Source: a virus. Taken from it: a DNA stretch of 28,312 nucleotides. Below are positions 20,322-27,646 of this stretch, in pieces. A program made the translations under genes and the position numbers. Numbering within the stretch: the first letter of the stretch is position 1; the number at the start of each line of letters is the position of its first letter. The stretch is taken from IMG/VR virus record IMGVR_UViG_3300008267_010527, positions 1 to 28,312 of that record; one strand, 5' to 3'. The notes under the pieces were generated by a model. The model was not told the DNA's origin. It saw only the letters and a list, made by a program, of their open reading frames with translations, and did no database searches.

Positions 20322-20905
20322 ATTTTTGCAAGATCAAATGGAATATTTCTCAAGTCTGGATAAACTCCGGGCTGTGCTTGTGGTTCATGATTGGACAACA
20401 AGTCCAACCCACGCCCACACAATTCCAGAGTAGGGCAGTAATGATAGCCCAGGATCAGTTCGGTTTCGTTCTGCCAGGGTATGTGTAGATCTCTTCCGTC
20501 ACTACGTTGGCGGCTGAACTTGCGGTAGGCTTCTGGGTCGTCCAACAGGATAGCACCTACCTTGCCCAACTGCATGGGTTTGGTCCAGCCAAAACTCAAA
20601 CACTGAAACTGTCCAGGTCTATACATGCCAGGTTGTAATCTACGGGCCGAATCCCAAATTCTAGTATTGCCAAATTGATACTCACCTGTCCAGATCTCAT
20701 CAGTGAATGCAAACTTGATGCCCAGGTGACGCATGAGCATGGGCACACTGAGATAGGTGTAGGCTGTAAAACTGGTTTGTCTCACAGCATCATATCTAAA
20801 GCAAAGTTCCAAGGCATGGGTGCAACCATCTGTGACCACCACATACGGAGCTCCGGTGTATTCAGCCAAGGCGGCCTCAAAGTCAAACAAGGCTCGGAAA
20901 CTCAC
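20318..20905 (-). CDS. Short DegT/DnrJ/EryC1-type aminotransferase
   Basis: PLP-dependent sugar aminotransferase fold. AEYTGAPYVVVTDGCTHALE (14-33) matches the N-terminal signature, IWDSARRLQPG (about 83-93) the cofactor Asp segment, and LSFGWTKPMQLGKVGAI (about 103-119) the Schiff-base lysine segment (SFhxTKxxxxGxGG). At 195 residues it lacks the C-terminal small domain of the usual 370-residue enzymes. It starts with GTG overlapping the amidinotransferase stop by 4 nt, so the two proteins are made together; a product with an amino group is the expected substrate of an amidinotransferase. Confidence 0.8.
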   Translation of the reverse strand: MSFRALFDFEAALAEYTGAPYVVVTDGCTHALELCFRYDAVRQTSFTAYTYLSVPMLMRHLGIKFAFTDEIWTGEYQFGNTRIWDSARRLQPGMYRPGQFQCLSFGWTKPMQLGKVGAILLDDPEAYRKFSRQRSDGRDLHIPWQNETELILGYHYCPTLELCGRGLDLLSNHEPQAQPGVYPDLRNIPFDLAKI

Positions 20906-22065
20906 AGTGACCTTTCTGGAAAATACGTATTCATGTTGCCAGATCTGTATAGATCAGCGGTAAGACAATGTATGCCACCGTCCCAAAAAAACTTGTGTCT
21001 AAAAGGAACTACATGAACTGTGATATCAAATTTATCTAATGCAGCAACTATCTGTTTGTTATAAGTGAACATCAATACATTTTTAGGATCAATGATCAAC
21101 ATGTTGACATCAAATATAGTTTCTTCTACATTGCCAGTCCAATGCTTTAGATTTGTTTCTACTAGATTGATTAGATCATCATCGTGTTCAAACCCAGGAA
21201 TCCACCAACGTCCTTGATTTTTATTTTTGAGTTGTGTGTATTGATCAAGCAGGTCTTGATTCATAGGCAACAACTGAACTACTTCCCAATCTGGATAAAT
21301 TTTACTGTAGTCATCAAGATATGGGGAACTTATAATCAATCCTGGACACACTGCACAATATACTCCGTCACTGTGTCCCTGAGTGTTGACAATGTGATTT
21401 CTAGTATTAACAAACTCTTGATCCAGTAGTTGTTGAAATTGAGTTAGATCTCTTTCGTAGGGATCAGTACCAAAATAACAATCTTTTCCAAGTTGAGTCA
21501 CTTGCGCCCCATTGACAAGATCATGAAAATTGTATTTGATTTGATTACCTTGAGACTCAATGCGATTTAAAATATGCTGGTAGCAATCTTTGACATGCAA
21601 TGGAACAATGGTGTTTTGATACTGATCAAATTTGTGTACAATAACACACTCGTTTTTAATCTCTGCTGGTAGTGCTTCAAACTCGGCCCAGGAAGTGCAG
21701 TCTGGCCAACTAGAGTCTCGAACATCCTTGTACATCTGTGCAATGTCTGCAGGATAATTTTCGTATTCGTTGAAATAGAATTTGTCACCAATCATGGCCA
21801 TGTAATCGCGTGGCGACATTGGTGGCTTGACATATTTGCCATCGACAAATTGGCACGCAGGCAAATCAGGGCGCAACACCTCTACTCCAAAACTTTGTAG
21901 TTTGGAAATTAAAAGTTGATAATCCTGTTCGGTTTCTTGGGCAATTGTTTCAAACAGATTGCGTACCCGAGGTTTGGTGATCCAACTATAAAATTCAGGA
22001 GGATAACTGCGGCCTACCACACACACTTGCAAAGGATCCCAGTGTTGATAGACCGACCATGTCAT
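20902..22065 (-). CDS. Amidinotransferase (glycine/inosamine amidinotransferase family)
   Basis: 387 residues, the size of arginine:glycine amidinotransferase (AGAT) and of StrB from streptomycin synthesis. The C-terminal DGGIHCLTADLYRSG (362-376) matches the catalytic GFHCWTCDVRRRG of AGAT with Cys367 as nucleophile. GHSDGVYC in the middle supplies His and Asp in the expected place, and MSPRDYMAMIGD is a family-like N-terminal motif. It would move an amidino group from arginine to an amine. Coupled to the DegT aminotransferase (20318) and to galE by 4-nt overlaps. Confidence 0.88.
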   Translation of the reverse strand: MTWSVYQHWDPLQVCVVGRSYPPEFYSWITKPRVRNLFETIAQETEQDYQLLISKLQSFGVEVLRPDLPACQFVDGKYVKPPMSPRDYMAMIGDKFYFNEYENYPADIAQMYKDVRDSSWPDCTSWAEFEALPAEIKNECVIVHKFDQYQNTIVPLHVKDCYQHILNRIESQGNQIKYNFHDLVNGAQVTQLGKDCYFGTDPYERDLTQFQQLLDQEFVNTRNHIVNTQGHSDGVYCAVCPGLIISSPYLDDYSKIYPDWEVVQLLPMNQDLLDQYTQLKNKNQGRWWIPGFEHDDDLINLVETNLKHWTGNVEETIFDVNMLIIDPKNVLMFTYNKQIVAALDKFDITVHVVPFRHKFFWDGGIHCLTADLYRSGNMNTYFPERSL

Positions 22066-23012
22066 TGATTATACCATGTCCAGGCATGACCAATCATGTC
22101 TTCTAGACTAAAATGCGGTTTCCATCCACTGACAGACATAAACTTGCCGGCATCAGCTGTGAGCATGGCTGGATCTCCTTCCCTGCGCGGACCTACATTG
22201 TATTCCAAATCTTTATGCGTGATTTTGATAGCACCATGTATGATTTGTAAATTGCTGTAGCCTTGATTGGTGCCCAAATTATAAACATCTGCTGGAATAG
22301 ATGCACCCATGGCCAAGACATGTGCTTCGGCTAGGTCTTCCACATGTATGTAATCTCGCACACAGGTTCCATCTTCGGTTTCAAAATCTGTACCATTGAG
22401 CACAAATGCACCGGTATTGTCTCTGATGGCCTCCAATACTCGTGCAATGATATGCGTGGTACCCGGCGCTTGTCCATGCCGTCCTTGGCTGTCTGCACCA
22501 CAGGCATTGAAATATCTAAAACTCACAAAATCCAGCCCATAAGCACGACGATATGATTTTAACAACCACTCAACCATCAGCTTGCTTTCACCATAAGGAC
22601 TGATGGGTTCGGTGGGATCAACTTCTTGACAAGGAGTCATTATAGGACTCCCGTAAGTGGCTGCCGAACTTGAAAAGATCAATCGAGGACGCGGTTCAAA
22701 TTTCAACAAGGCGTCACAAAGACGTTTGGTCTTGACAAAATTATTGTTGTAATAGTCTTCAGGATCGATCATGCTGGGGCCAACAAGACTGGTACCGGCA
22801 CAGTGTATCACAGCATCGGGTCTAAATTGTTCCATGGCCTGCAAGGCTATGTCGCCAGCAAAATCGCCAATCAACCATTTGGCGCCCGAATGCTCCAGAT
22901 GATCTGGAGCCTGTACACGATCAACCGCAAACACACTGTGGCCTTGATCCAACAATTTTAATACAGTTTGTCCGCCGATGTATCCGGCGCCGCCAGTGAC
23001 TATGACTCTCAT
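22062..23012 (-). CDS. galE: UDP-glucose 4-epimerase-like enzyme
   Basis: Extended SDR of the GalE type, which interconverts UDP-glucose and UDP-galactose (or the N-acetyl forms). GGAGYIGG is at 7-14, SSSAATYG (114-121) carries the catalytic Ser/Thr, Tyr140/Lys144 (SPYGESK) the catalytic pair, and RYFNACGAD plus DGTCVRDYIHVEDLA are GalE hallmarks. 316 residues, slightly shorter than the E. coli enzyme. Substrate specificity cannot be read by eye. Overlaps both neighbours by 4 nt. Confidence 0.9.
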   Translation of the reverse strand: MRVIVTGGAGYIGGQTVLKLLDQGHSVFAVDRVQAPDHLEHSGAKWLIGDFAGDIALQAMEQFRPDAVIHCAGTSLVGPSMIDPEDYYNNNFVKTKRLCDALLKFEPRPRLIFSSSAATYGSPIMTPCQEVDPTEPISPYGESKLMVEWLLKSYRRAYGLDFVSFRYFNACGADSQGRHGQAPGTTHIIARVLEAIRDNTGAFVLNGTDFETEDGTCVRDYIHVEDLAEAHVLAMGASIPADVYNLGTNQGYSNLQIIHGAIKITHKDLEYNVGPRREGDPAMLTADAGKFMSVSGWKPHFSLEDMIGHAWTWYNQ

Positions 23013-24214
23013 GATTCAACCTTTACCACCGGATACTTGGCATGGACCACATGGTCTCTGTAGCGATTGCCACTGCGATTCCAGATTTCTCCACGCCCAC
23101 TTAAGATTTCACATATACGATCAATGGTTCCATGATTCCACTCACTGATCAGGCCCATGTTGTGATGTGGTCGTTCCAACAATGCATACAGCTTGTGTTC
23201 AGCATCATCAATGCTCCAAGGCACATACAGTCGATCGGGATCATTGGCAAAGGTTTCAGGAAAACTGCGATAAGCTGGATATAACACATTGGCACCCAGG
23301 GTGTCTGCTTCGCTGACTGTGTTGCTTACCCAGTCCTGCAAGGCACAGTTGAACAAAACTCGAGTATCGTTCAACAATTCATAATAACGATTTTTATTCA
23401 AATTTTCGTAGATTTCCAAATAGCCTTTGTGTTGCAACTGTCTTGCACGTTCCACATATTCGGGATTGTTACTACGCAGTGGCCCACCCTGGAACACCGC
23501 AAAAGAAATGTTTCGGCCGTTCGGTTGTGATTTAATTTTTTCAACCAAATCCATAAAGAAACCAGGTTGTTTCTCTTGATCAAAGCGTGCGGCAAATCCC
23601 ACACGCATTTTTCTATCAGCAAATAGGCGTATGTTTTCTGCACCACCAATACGTTCCAGCACTTCGGTTTTGCCAAATGCCAGGCCACTGATATTGTAGA
23701 TTGGAGCCGACCATCCTGCAATACGCATGTGTGCTACCATCTCTTCATTGGTGGCCAATACACCAGTCACAAACTCATTGACCATTTTTTCATACAAGTC
23801 CATCCATTTGGCCATGCCCCATACATGCACAAAATCATCTGGATCAATAGCCTGTGCAAGACAACGCACCCAGACTTTTGGACGTCGATAATCTTCGATC
23901 TGGTCCATGATGTAGGGCAAGCTCTCGATGCCAGGCTGGAACATGTCTTCAAAATACACAACGTCTTCGCCGGTGACATCGCCATTACGCATCATCTGCA
24001 CCAGATTCATCATCTGGCTCATGGCAAAGTAACTGCGTCCATGTGCATCTAGTACCTGTCCTACACTGATGCTCTGTGAATTGTCAATGGTAGAACCTGG
24101 CACATAGATCACTTCGATACCACGGCGCTCAAATACACGCCGGTTCCATTCAGTTAGTTGTAGGGTGTAACGGGCTTCATATGATTCGAGACCCATGTAG
24201 AACAACTTTCTCAT
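23009..24214 (-). CDS. Glycosyltransferase, GT-B fold, phage type
   Basis: A 401-residue protein: the N-terminal half is helical around aromatic-rich WVRCLAQAIDPDDFVHVWGM, then RMVGFAARFDQEKQ-like residues (MRVGFAARFDQEKQPGFFMD) start the C-terminal Rossmann domain, and DWVSNTVSEADTLGANVLYP matches the E-x-x-x-x-G-x nucleotide-sugar-binding region of GT-B (GT4-like) enzymes. Sugar and acceptor unknown. Coupled by 4-nt overlaps to galE downstream and the SGNH gene upstream. Confidence 0.78.
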   Translation of the reverse strand: MRKLFYMGLESYEARYTLQLTEWNRRVFERRGIEVIYVPGSTIDNSQSISVGQVLDAHGRSYFAMSQMMNLVQMMRNGDVTGEDVVYFEDMFQPGIESLPYIMDQIEDYRRPKVWVRCLAQAIDPDDFVHVWGMAKWMDLYEKMVNEFVTGVLATNEEMVAHMRIAGWSAPIYNISGLAFGKTEVLERIGGAENIRLFADRKMRVGFAARFDQEKQPGFFMDLVEKIKSQPNGRNISFAVFQGGPLRSNNPEYVERARQLQHKGYLEIYENLNKNRYYELLNDTRVLFNCALQDWVSNTVSEADTLGANVLYPAYRSFPETFANDPDRLYVPWSIDDAEHKLYALLERPHHNMGLISEWNHGTIDRICEILSGRGEIWNRSGNRYRDHVVHAKYPVVKVES

Positions 24215-24924
24215 TTTTTATTAGTCCTTTCCAGTAATGATATTACATAATCAGCTATTTTCTTATGACCGTTTGAATTAGGATGACCTGTTTGATCTAT
24301 ATCTGTTTTTTTATCAAGTCGTTTGCTTGCAGCAGACTCTACATAATTCCATTCCTGACTATGAATTTTTAAATATTCAAATGCACGAACATATCTATCC
24401 CAATCATACGTATTTTTAGGAAAATACTTGCTGACAAAATTATGTATGTTTTCAGTTGAATGCAATATTGCATTATTTTCAATGCTGGTATCCCATATCT
24501 GCACCAAAAGATAACGACAATTATGATTTTGACAAAGCATGTGTATGGTCCAAATATCTCGATAGTACCGATAAAGACTATCAATCTCATTGTGACAATA
24601 TTTGAATATAAATTCTTTTATTGTATCATTTTTTTCACCAGTTTGATCATACAATGCCGTAATTGGGCCTATGCTCCACGACCCAAAATTTGGAGCCGGT
24701 ATGTGGTACCTATGAGATGCAGTTAATCCTATTACTATTAATTCTGGAGTTTGTTGCTGTATAAAAAGATTTTTTAAATTATCAACAATTCTCCCATTGC
24801 TACCACAGCCCATACTTTCATTCCGGCATTGCATACCAAGATGTTTTGCAACAATATTAGGCCACAGATCAGTTCGATGCAAATCCTGATCCCATGTCCA
24901 ACTATCTCCATTTACATACATCAT
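24211..24924 (-). CDS. SGNH-like protein, paralog 3
   Basis: Starts MMYVNGDSWTWDQDL with GDS (6-8), then shares WPNIVAKHL and GCGSNGRI with paralog 2 at 8297. The C-terminal GHPNSNGHKKIADYV offers the block V His. About 237 residues. Likely an esterase or acyltransferase-like enzyme acting on glycans; substrate unknown. AT-rich compared with the glycosyltransferase next to it. Start either of two adjacent ATGs; TAAGG just upstream. Confidence 0.75.
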   Translation of the reverse strand: MMYVNGDSWTWDQDLHRTDLWPNIVAKHLGMQCRNESMGCGSNGRIVDNLKNLFIQQQTPELIVIGLTASHRYHIPAPNFGSWSIGPITALYDQTGEKNDTIKEFIFKYCHNEIDSLYRYYRDIWTIHMLCQNHNCRYLLVQIWDTSIENNAILHSTENIHNFVSKYFPKNTYDWDRYVRAFEYLKIHSQEWNYVESAASKRLDKKTDIDQTGHPNSNGHKKIADYVISLLERTNKK

Positions 24925-24927
24925 ACC

Positions 24928-25155
24928 TTACACACGACGATATCCTGAGAATCTGCGGCTGTCTTCATCCCACATGTTTTTGGCATTTTTGCCTTGTGTG
25001 AACTTGTTGTACTGTTGCCAAGCATAGCTCTTGAAGTTGTAAAGATCTTCTTCACGGAATCTGTAACCAAAGTCCTTACAAAAATCCAAAAAGCGATCTA
25101 GTTCTTCCATGACCTGGATGGCTCGGGGGTTGGGACGGTATTCACGCTTGCCCAT
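24928..25155 (-). CDS. Small basic phage protein of unknown function, 75 aa
   Basis: 75 residues, helical and charged with an aromatic centre (FLDFCKDFGYRFREEDLYNF) and a basic tail (DSRRFSGYRRV). It has AAAGGA 7 nt before the ATG. Its stop lies 3 nt from the next start. The size and composition fit small conserved proteins of marine T4-like phages. No function assigned. Confidence 0.75.
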   Translation of the reverse strand: MGKREYRPNPRAIQVMEELDRFLDFCKDFGYRFREEDLYNFKSYAWQQYNKFTQGKNAKNMWDEDSRRFSGYRRV

Positions 25156-25165
25156 AGTGGTTCCT

Positions 25166-25615
25166 TTAAATTACAATTGATTGTGTTGGGAGAGTAAGGT
25201 TATAACTAATGCAGCATCCGTTCTCGCCGTCTTCGGATACTTCAATCACTACAGCACGACCTGGATACCGGTCGGCTATCTGTATATATAGGTCATCTGC
25301 CATCATCTCGCAACTTTTCCAATCAAGTTCTAAAACGGTATTCGAACCGCTATACAACGCTTCGAGCCATCGTTTGAACTGGATGAACTCGATGTCTCGG
25401 TCGTTGTGGAACACATCGATTGACACCCTGAAATGAAATATATGGCGATGAGGATTAGCAAGGAACGCGACATCATATTCTCCTGCTGTATTTAATCTAG
25501 GATCTGTAGCCGCCGCTGGATAGCAATGTATTCCTTCTTTCCTGAACGTTACCCAGATCTGTCTTTGTGCGGCTGTTTTAACACGTTCAATAGTGTCGCG
25601 TTGTTCTTGTATCAT
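25166..25615 (-). CDS. PTPS/T-fold-like phage protein of unknown function
   Basis: 149 residues. Several segments sit where 6-pyruvoyl-tetrahydropterin synthase/QueD proteins have theirs: HRHIFHFRV (56-64) like the HGHxYxV strand, EFIQFKRWL (76-84) like the DFxxLK helix, SCEMMADDL (101-109) like the T-x-E-x-L-A helix and VIEVSEDGENG (123-133) like the V-x-V-x-E-T end. The catalytic Cys is not in the usual place. I propose a T-fold protein, possibly a second member of the deazapterin pathway, but this is tentative; the sequence also resembles a protein conserved among marine phages with no known function. Overlaps the upstream SGNH gene by 4 nt. Confidence 0.7.
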   Translation of the reverse strand: MIQEQRDTIERVKTAAQRQIWVTFRKEGIHCYPAAATDPRLNTAGEYDVAFLANPHRHIFHFRVSIDVFHNDRDIEFIQFKRWLEALYSGSNTVLELDWKSCEMMADDLYIQIADRYPGRAVVIEVSEDGENGCCISYNLTLPTQSIVI

Positions 25616-26391
25616 AATAAGTCCTTAATTCTAGATTCAACATAATTGGCAAATATTGGACTGCCAGTTTCAGCATCATAATGAAATAGTGCAGGTCCTT
25701 TTGGAAGTTCGTTCCAAACAGAAAAATCTCTTGGGCGGACAACATTCTTTTCTGAGACCCATTCTATATCTTTTGAAAAATCCCATTGATACAAACTTTC
25801 AATAAAAAGTAAATATGGTATATTTGCTTGCTCTAACCTTCTACACGCATCACTGATAACCCAACTGTCTGTTTGTCTTTTGATTCCGCTATCATATAAG
25901 TTTAACATATATGACCGTAGTGCGTCAAGCTGTTCGATAGTTAATTTGTTATTGCCAATAAACATCAAGTTATTTAGGCTTTCCGAAATAATAGTTGGAT
26001 CTTTGATCCATGGATAAGTGCCACTGAGAGAATTAGTATGCAGTATGTTAGATATACCTCGAGATTTAACATATATCTCAGGTTGAGCTGTAAACCAGTC
26101 TTTCCAATTGAATGACTTTTTTAACTTGTTCCAGACAGAACTGTTTTGATTACTAATAATAGGAAACTCTCCTCTATCCGGAGTTGTGGTTCCTATAATA
26201 ACAAAATCAACGTTAAGTTCTATTGATTTATCTACTTGCAATCCAATAGCAAAGTTACTACATCCACAGCGAGCTAAACTTAACAATGTCCAATTATTTT
26301 CAGCACACATAACTTCACCAAAACTTTTACCCGGAAGATTTGTATCAGCAGAAAACCAACTATCACCACATATAGCAATAACCTTGTTCAT
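25612..26391 (-). CDS. SGNH-like protein, paralog 4
   Basis: Starts MNKVIAICGDSWFSAD with GDS (9-11), then LLSLARCGCSNFAIGLQ and a strand VDFVIIGTTTPDRGEFP as in the other three paralogs. The C-terminus (GSPIFANYVESRI) lacks an obvious block V His, so catalysis may be lost or use another residue. 259 residues, AT-rich. Translation overlaps the T-fold-like gene by 4 nt. Function presumably related to paralogs 1-3. Confidence 0.7.
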   Translation of the reverse strand: MNKVIAICGDSWFSADTNLPGKSFGEVMCAENNWTLLSLARCGCSNFAIGLQVDKSIELNVDFVIIGTTTPDRGEFPIISNQNSSVWNKLKKSFNWKDWFTAQPEIYVKSRGISNILHTNSLSGTYPWIKDPTIISESLNNLMFIGNNKLTIEQLDALRSYMLNLYDSGIKRQTDSWVISDACRRLEQANIPYLLFIESLYQWDFSKDIEWVSEKNVVRPRDFSVWNELPKGPALFHYDAETGSPIFANYVESRIKDLL

Positions 26392-26392
26392 T

Positions 26393-26710
26393 TTATTTTT
26401 GTAATAGTTCCATAGTTACGATTTTACCAATAGATTCGGCTAAGTTTTCTTCTTGGGTGATAATATGCAGTTTGATACGATTTTCGTCCTTCTTGTGATC
26501 ATACCAACTGGACTCTACTATTGTACCACCCGACACTGCCTGCACTTTGAACACAATAGGATCTGGAAGGTCAATACCACTTGGGCTGTCATCACATAGT
26601 TGTTCGTCACCCAATGAAACACTAATGTTTCCGCGACCTATCCTGCTGGGTTTGCTATCTTCAGCATCTATTAAAAAATGAAGCAGTCGTTGTCTTAGCC
26701 AGTGTTTCAT
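26393..26710 (-). CDS. Phage protein of unknown function, 105 aa
   Basis: A soluble beta-rich protein: residues 24-60 and 60-100 each form short strands with a GGTIVESSWYDHKKDENRIK turn. No catalytic motif recognised. Translated in the coupled run, overlapping the preceding gene by 4 nt (ATGA). Function unknown. Confidence 0.75.
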   Translation of the reverse strand: MKHWLRQRLLHFLIDAEDSKPSRIGRGNISVSLGDEQLCDDSPSGIDLPDPIVFKVQAVSGGTIVESSWYDHKKDENRIKLHIITQEENLAESIGKIVTMELLQK

Positions 26711-26934
26711 TCCGAATCTCTCATTTCACGAATCCACTCGTCCACACGTGTCTCGGCTTCGGCTTGACTCATAGCCGGCACAGTGATCAGATATGGTCGG
26801 CCAGGTCTGTGGCGGATGTCATAGCGTATGGTCCCGTTGAGGATCATGTCGTTTTCATCACGCAACACTGTGAACTCTTGCAAGTTCTGGGCGCGGTAAA
26901 TGGCTCGTTCCGCTAGTACTCTAACATCATTCAT
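26707..26934 (-). CDS. Small phage protein of unknown function, 75 aa
   Basis: 75 residues, charged; a helix (AERAIYRAQNLQEF) followed by a short sheet (NGTIRYDIRHRPGRPYLITV) and a C-terminal helix (QAEAETRVDEWIREM). No known motif. Overlaps both neighbours by 4 nt. Function unknown. Confidence 0.72.
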   Translation of the reverse strand: MNDVRVLAERAIYRAQNLQEFTVLRDENDMILNGTIRYDIRHRPGRPYLITVPAMSQAEAETRVDEWIREMRDSE

Positions 26935-27446
26935 TTGATTACCTCATCTTTGGTATATTTAGACCAGTCAGTGAATTGACTGTGTTTTTGTAAATCATGT
27001 AAGCTGTGGCACCACACTCCGGGATTGGTAGCACGGAAGTCTCGATCATCCAGTTTGAGTGTGGCATTGTATCCAAACTGTCGGATGTAAGGTAGTTTGA
27101 CACTGATCATAGGAATAAAGTTATGATATTCTACCAAGAAACTTTCCAACAAGCCTTCTGCTTGGGTAACATCAAGATCTAGTGTGCAAAGACAATTGGC
27201 ATCAAGACATGGGCGAATCATACCTTCCCAACTTCTCCACCCTTCCCCATCATTGGTATCTAATTTAGGAAAACTCTGATTGGCACCAAAATAGATATGT
27301 TTGCAATCATTGGCTAGAGCTGTGTCCATAACAGTGTCAGCATCGTGTACACCCACCACAAACAAGGTGCGGAGACCATATGCTGGCGAGTGTTCTACTT
27401 CGGTTCCAATAAAGAAACTTACTGCTTCATGCCCTTGTCGGTTCAT
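26931..27446 (-). CDS. Conserved phage protein of unknown function, 171 aa
   Basis: Soluble alpha/beta protein. The N-terminus (MNRQGHEAVSFFIGTEVEHS) and GANQSFPKL, FIPMISVKLPY and NPGVW segments look strongly conserved, and I associate them with a protein widespread in marine T4-like phages; its role is not known to me. The ATG at 27446 is chosen because an upstream start would lie inside the DfrB-like gene. TTAAATA stands 8 nt before the ATG and there is no Shine-Dalgarno. The repeated beta-strand spacing hints at a TIM-barrel-like fold, unproved. Confidence 0.75.
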   Translation of the reverse strand: MNRQGHEAVSFFIGTEVEHSPAYGLRTLFVVGVHDADTVMDTALANDCKHIYFGANQSFPKLDTNDGEGWRSWEGMIRPCLDANCLCTLDLDVTQAEGLLESFLVEYHNFIPMISVKLPYIRQFGYNATLKLDDRDFRATNPGVWCHSLHDLQKHSQFTDWSKYTKDEVIK

Positions 27447-27454
27447 TTTGCTGT

Positions 27455-27461
27455 TATTTAA
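27455..27461 (-). promoter_or_regulatory. Late-promoter-like TTAAATA box
   Basis: TTAAATAA on the minus strand overlapping the stop of the DfrB-like gene, 8 nt before the ATG at 27446. Confidence 0.35.
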
Positions 27462-27646
27462 TTGGTGGGTGGGAGCCAAAGCTCAAGAGCTCGTGCTGGA
27501 TAGATTTGAACCGACCCCTTTTCAGTCCAGCTTTCAACAGCATAGCCTTCTGGGGTTAGTTCAGTACTGTAAGTGCCTACTACAGTTCCATGCCATTGAC
27601 TGCCAGAAACTTTTTTGACAGTGTCTCCAAGTTTGAATGTGTTCAT
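27458..27646 (-). CDS. dfrB: Type II (R67/DfrB-like) dihydrofolate reductase homolog
   Basis: DfrB enzymes are tiny SH3-like homotetramers that reduce dihydrofolate with NADPH and are insensitive to trimethoprim. The 62-residue protein aligns with R67 from [19 protein letters not shown] (6-24) through [10 protein letters not shown] (30-39) to [12 protein letters not shown] (44-55). The active-site residues of R67 (Lys32, Gln67, Ile68, Tyr69) are conserved as Lys12, Gln47, Ile48 and Tyr49, and Trp38 as Trp18. It lacks the disordered N-terminal 20 residues of R67. Translated from the upstream message through a 4-nt overlap. A generic SH3-like binding domain is the alternative, but the VQIY motif argues for reductase activity. 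Confidence 0.85.
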   Translation of the reverse strand: MNTFKLGDTVKKVSGSQWHGTVVGTYSTELTPEGYAVESWTEKGSVQIYPARALELWLPPTN

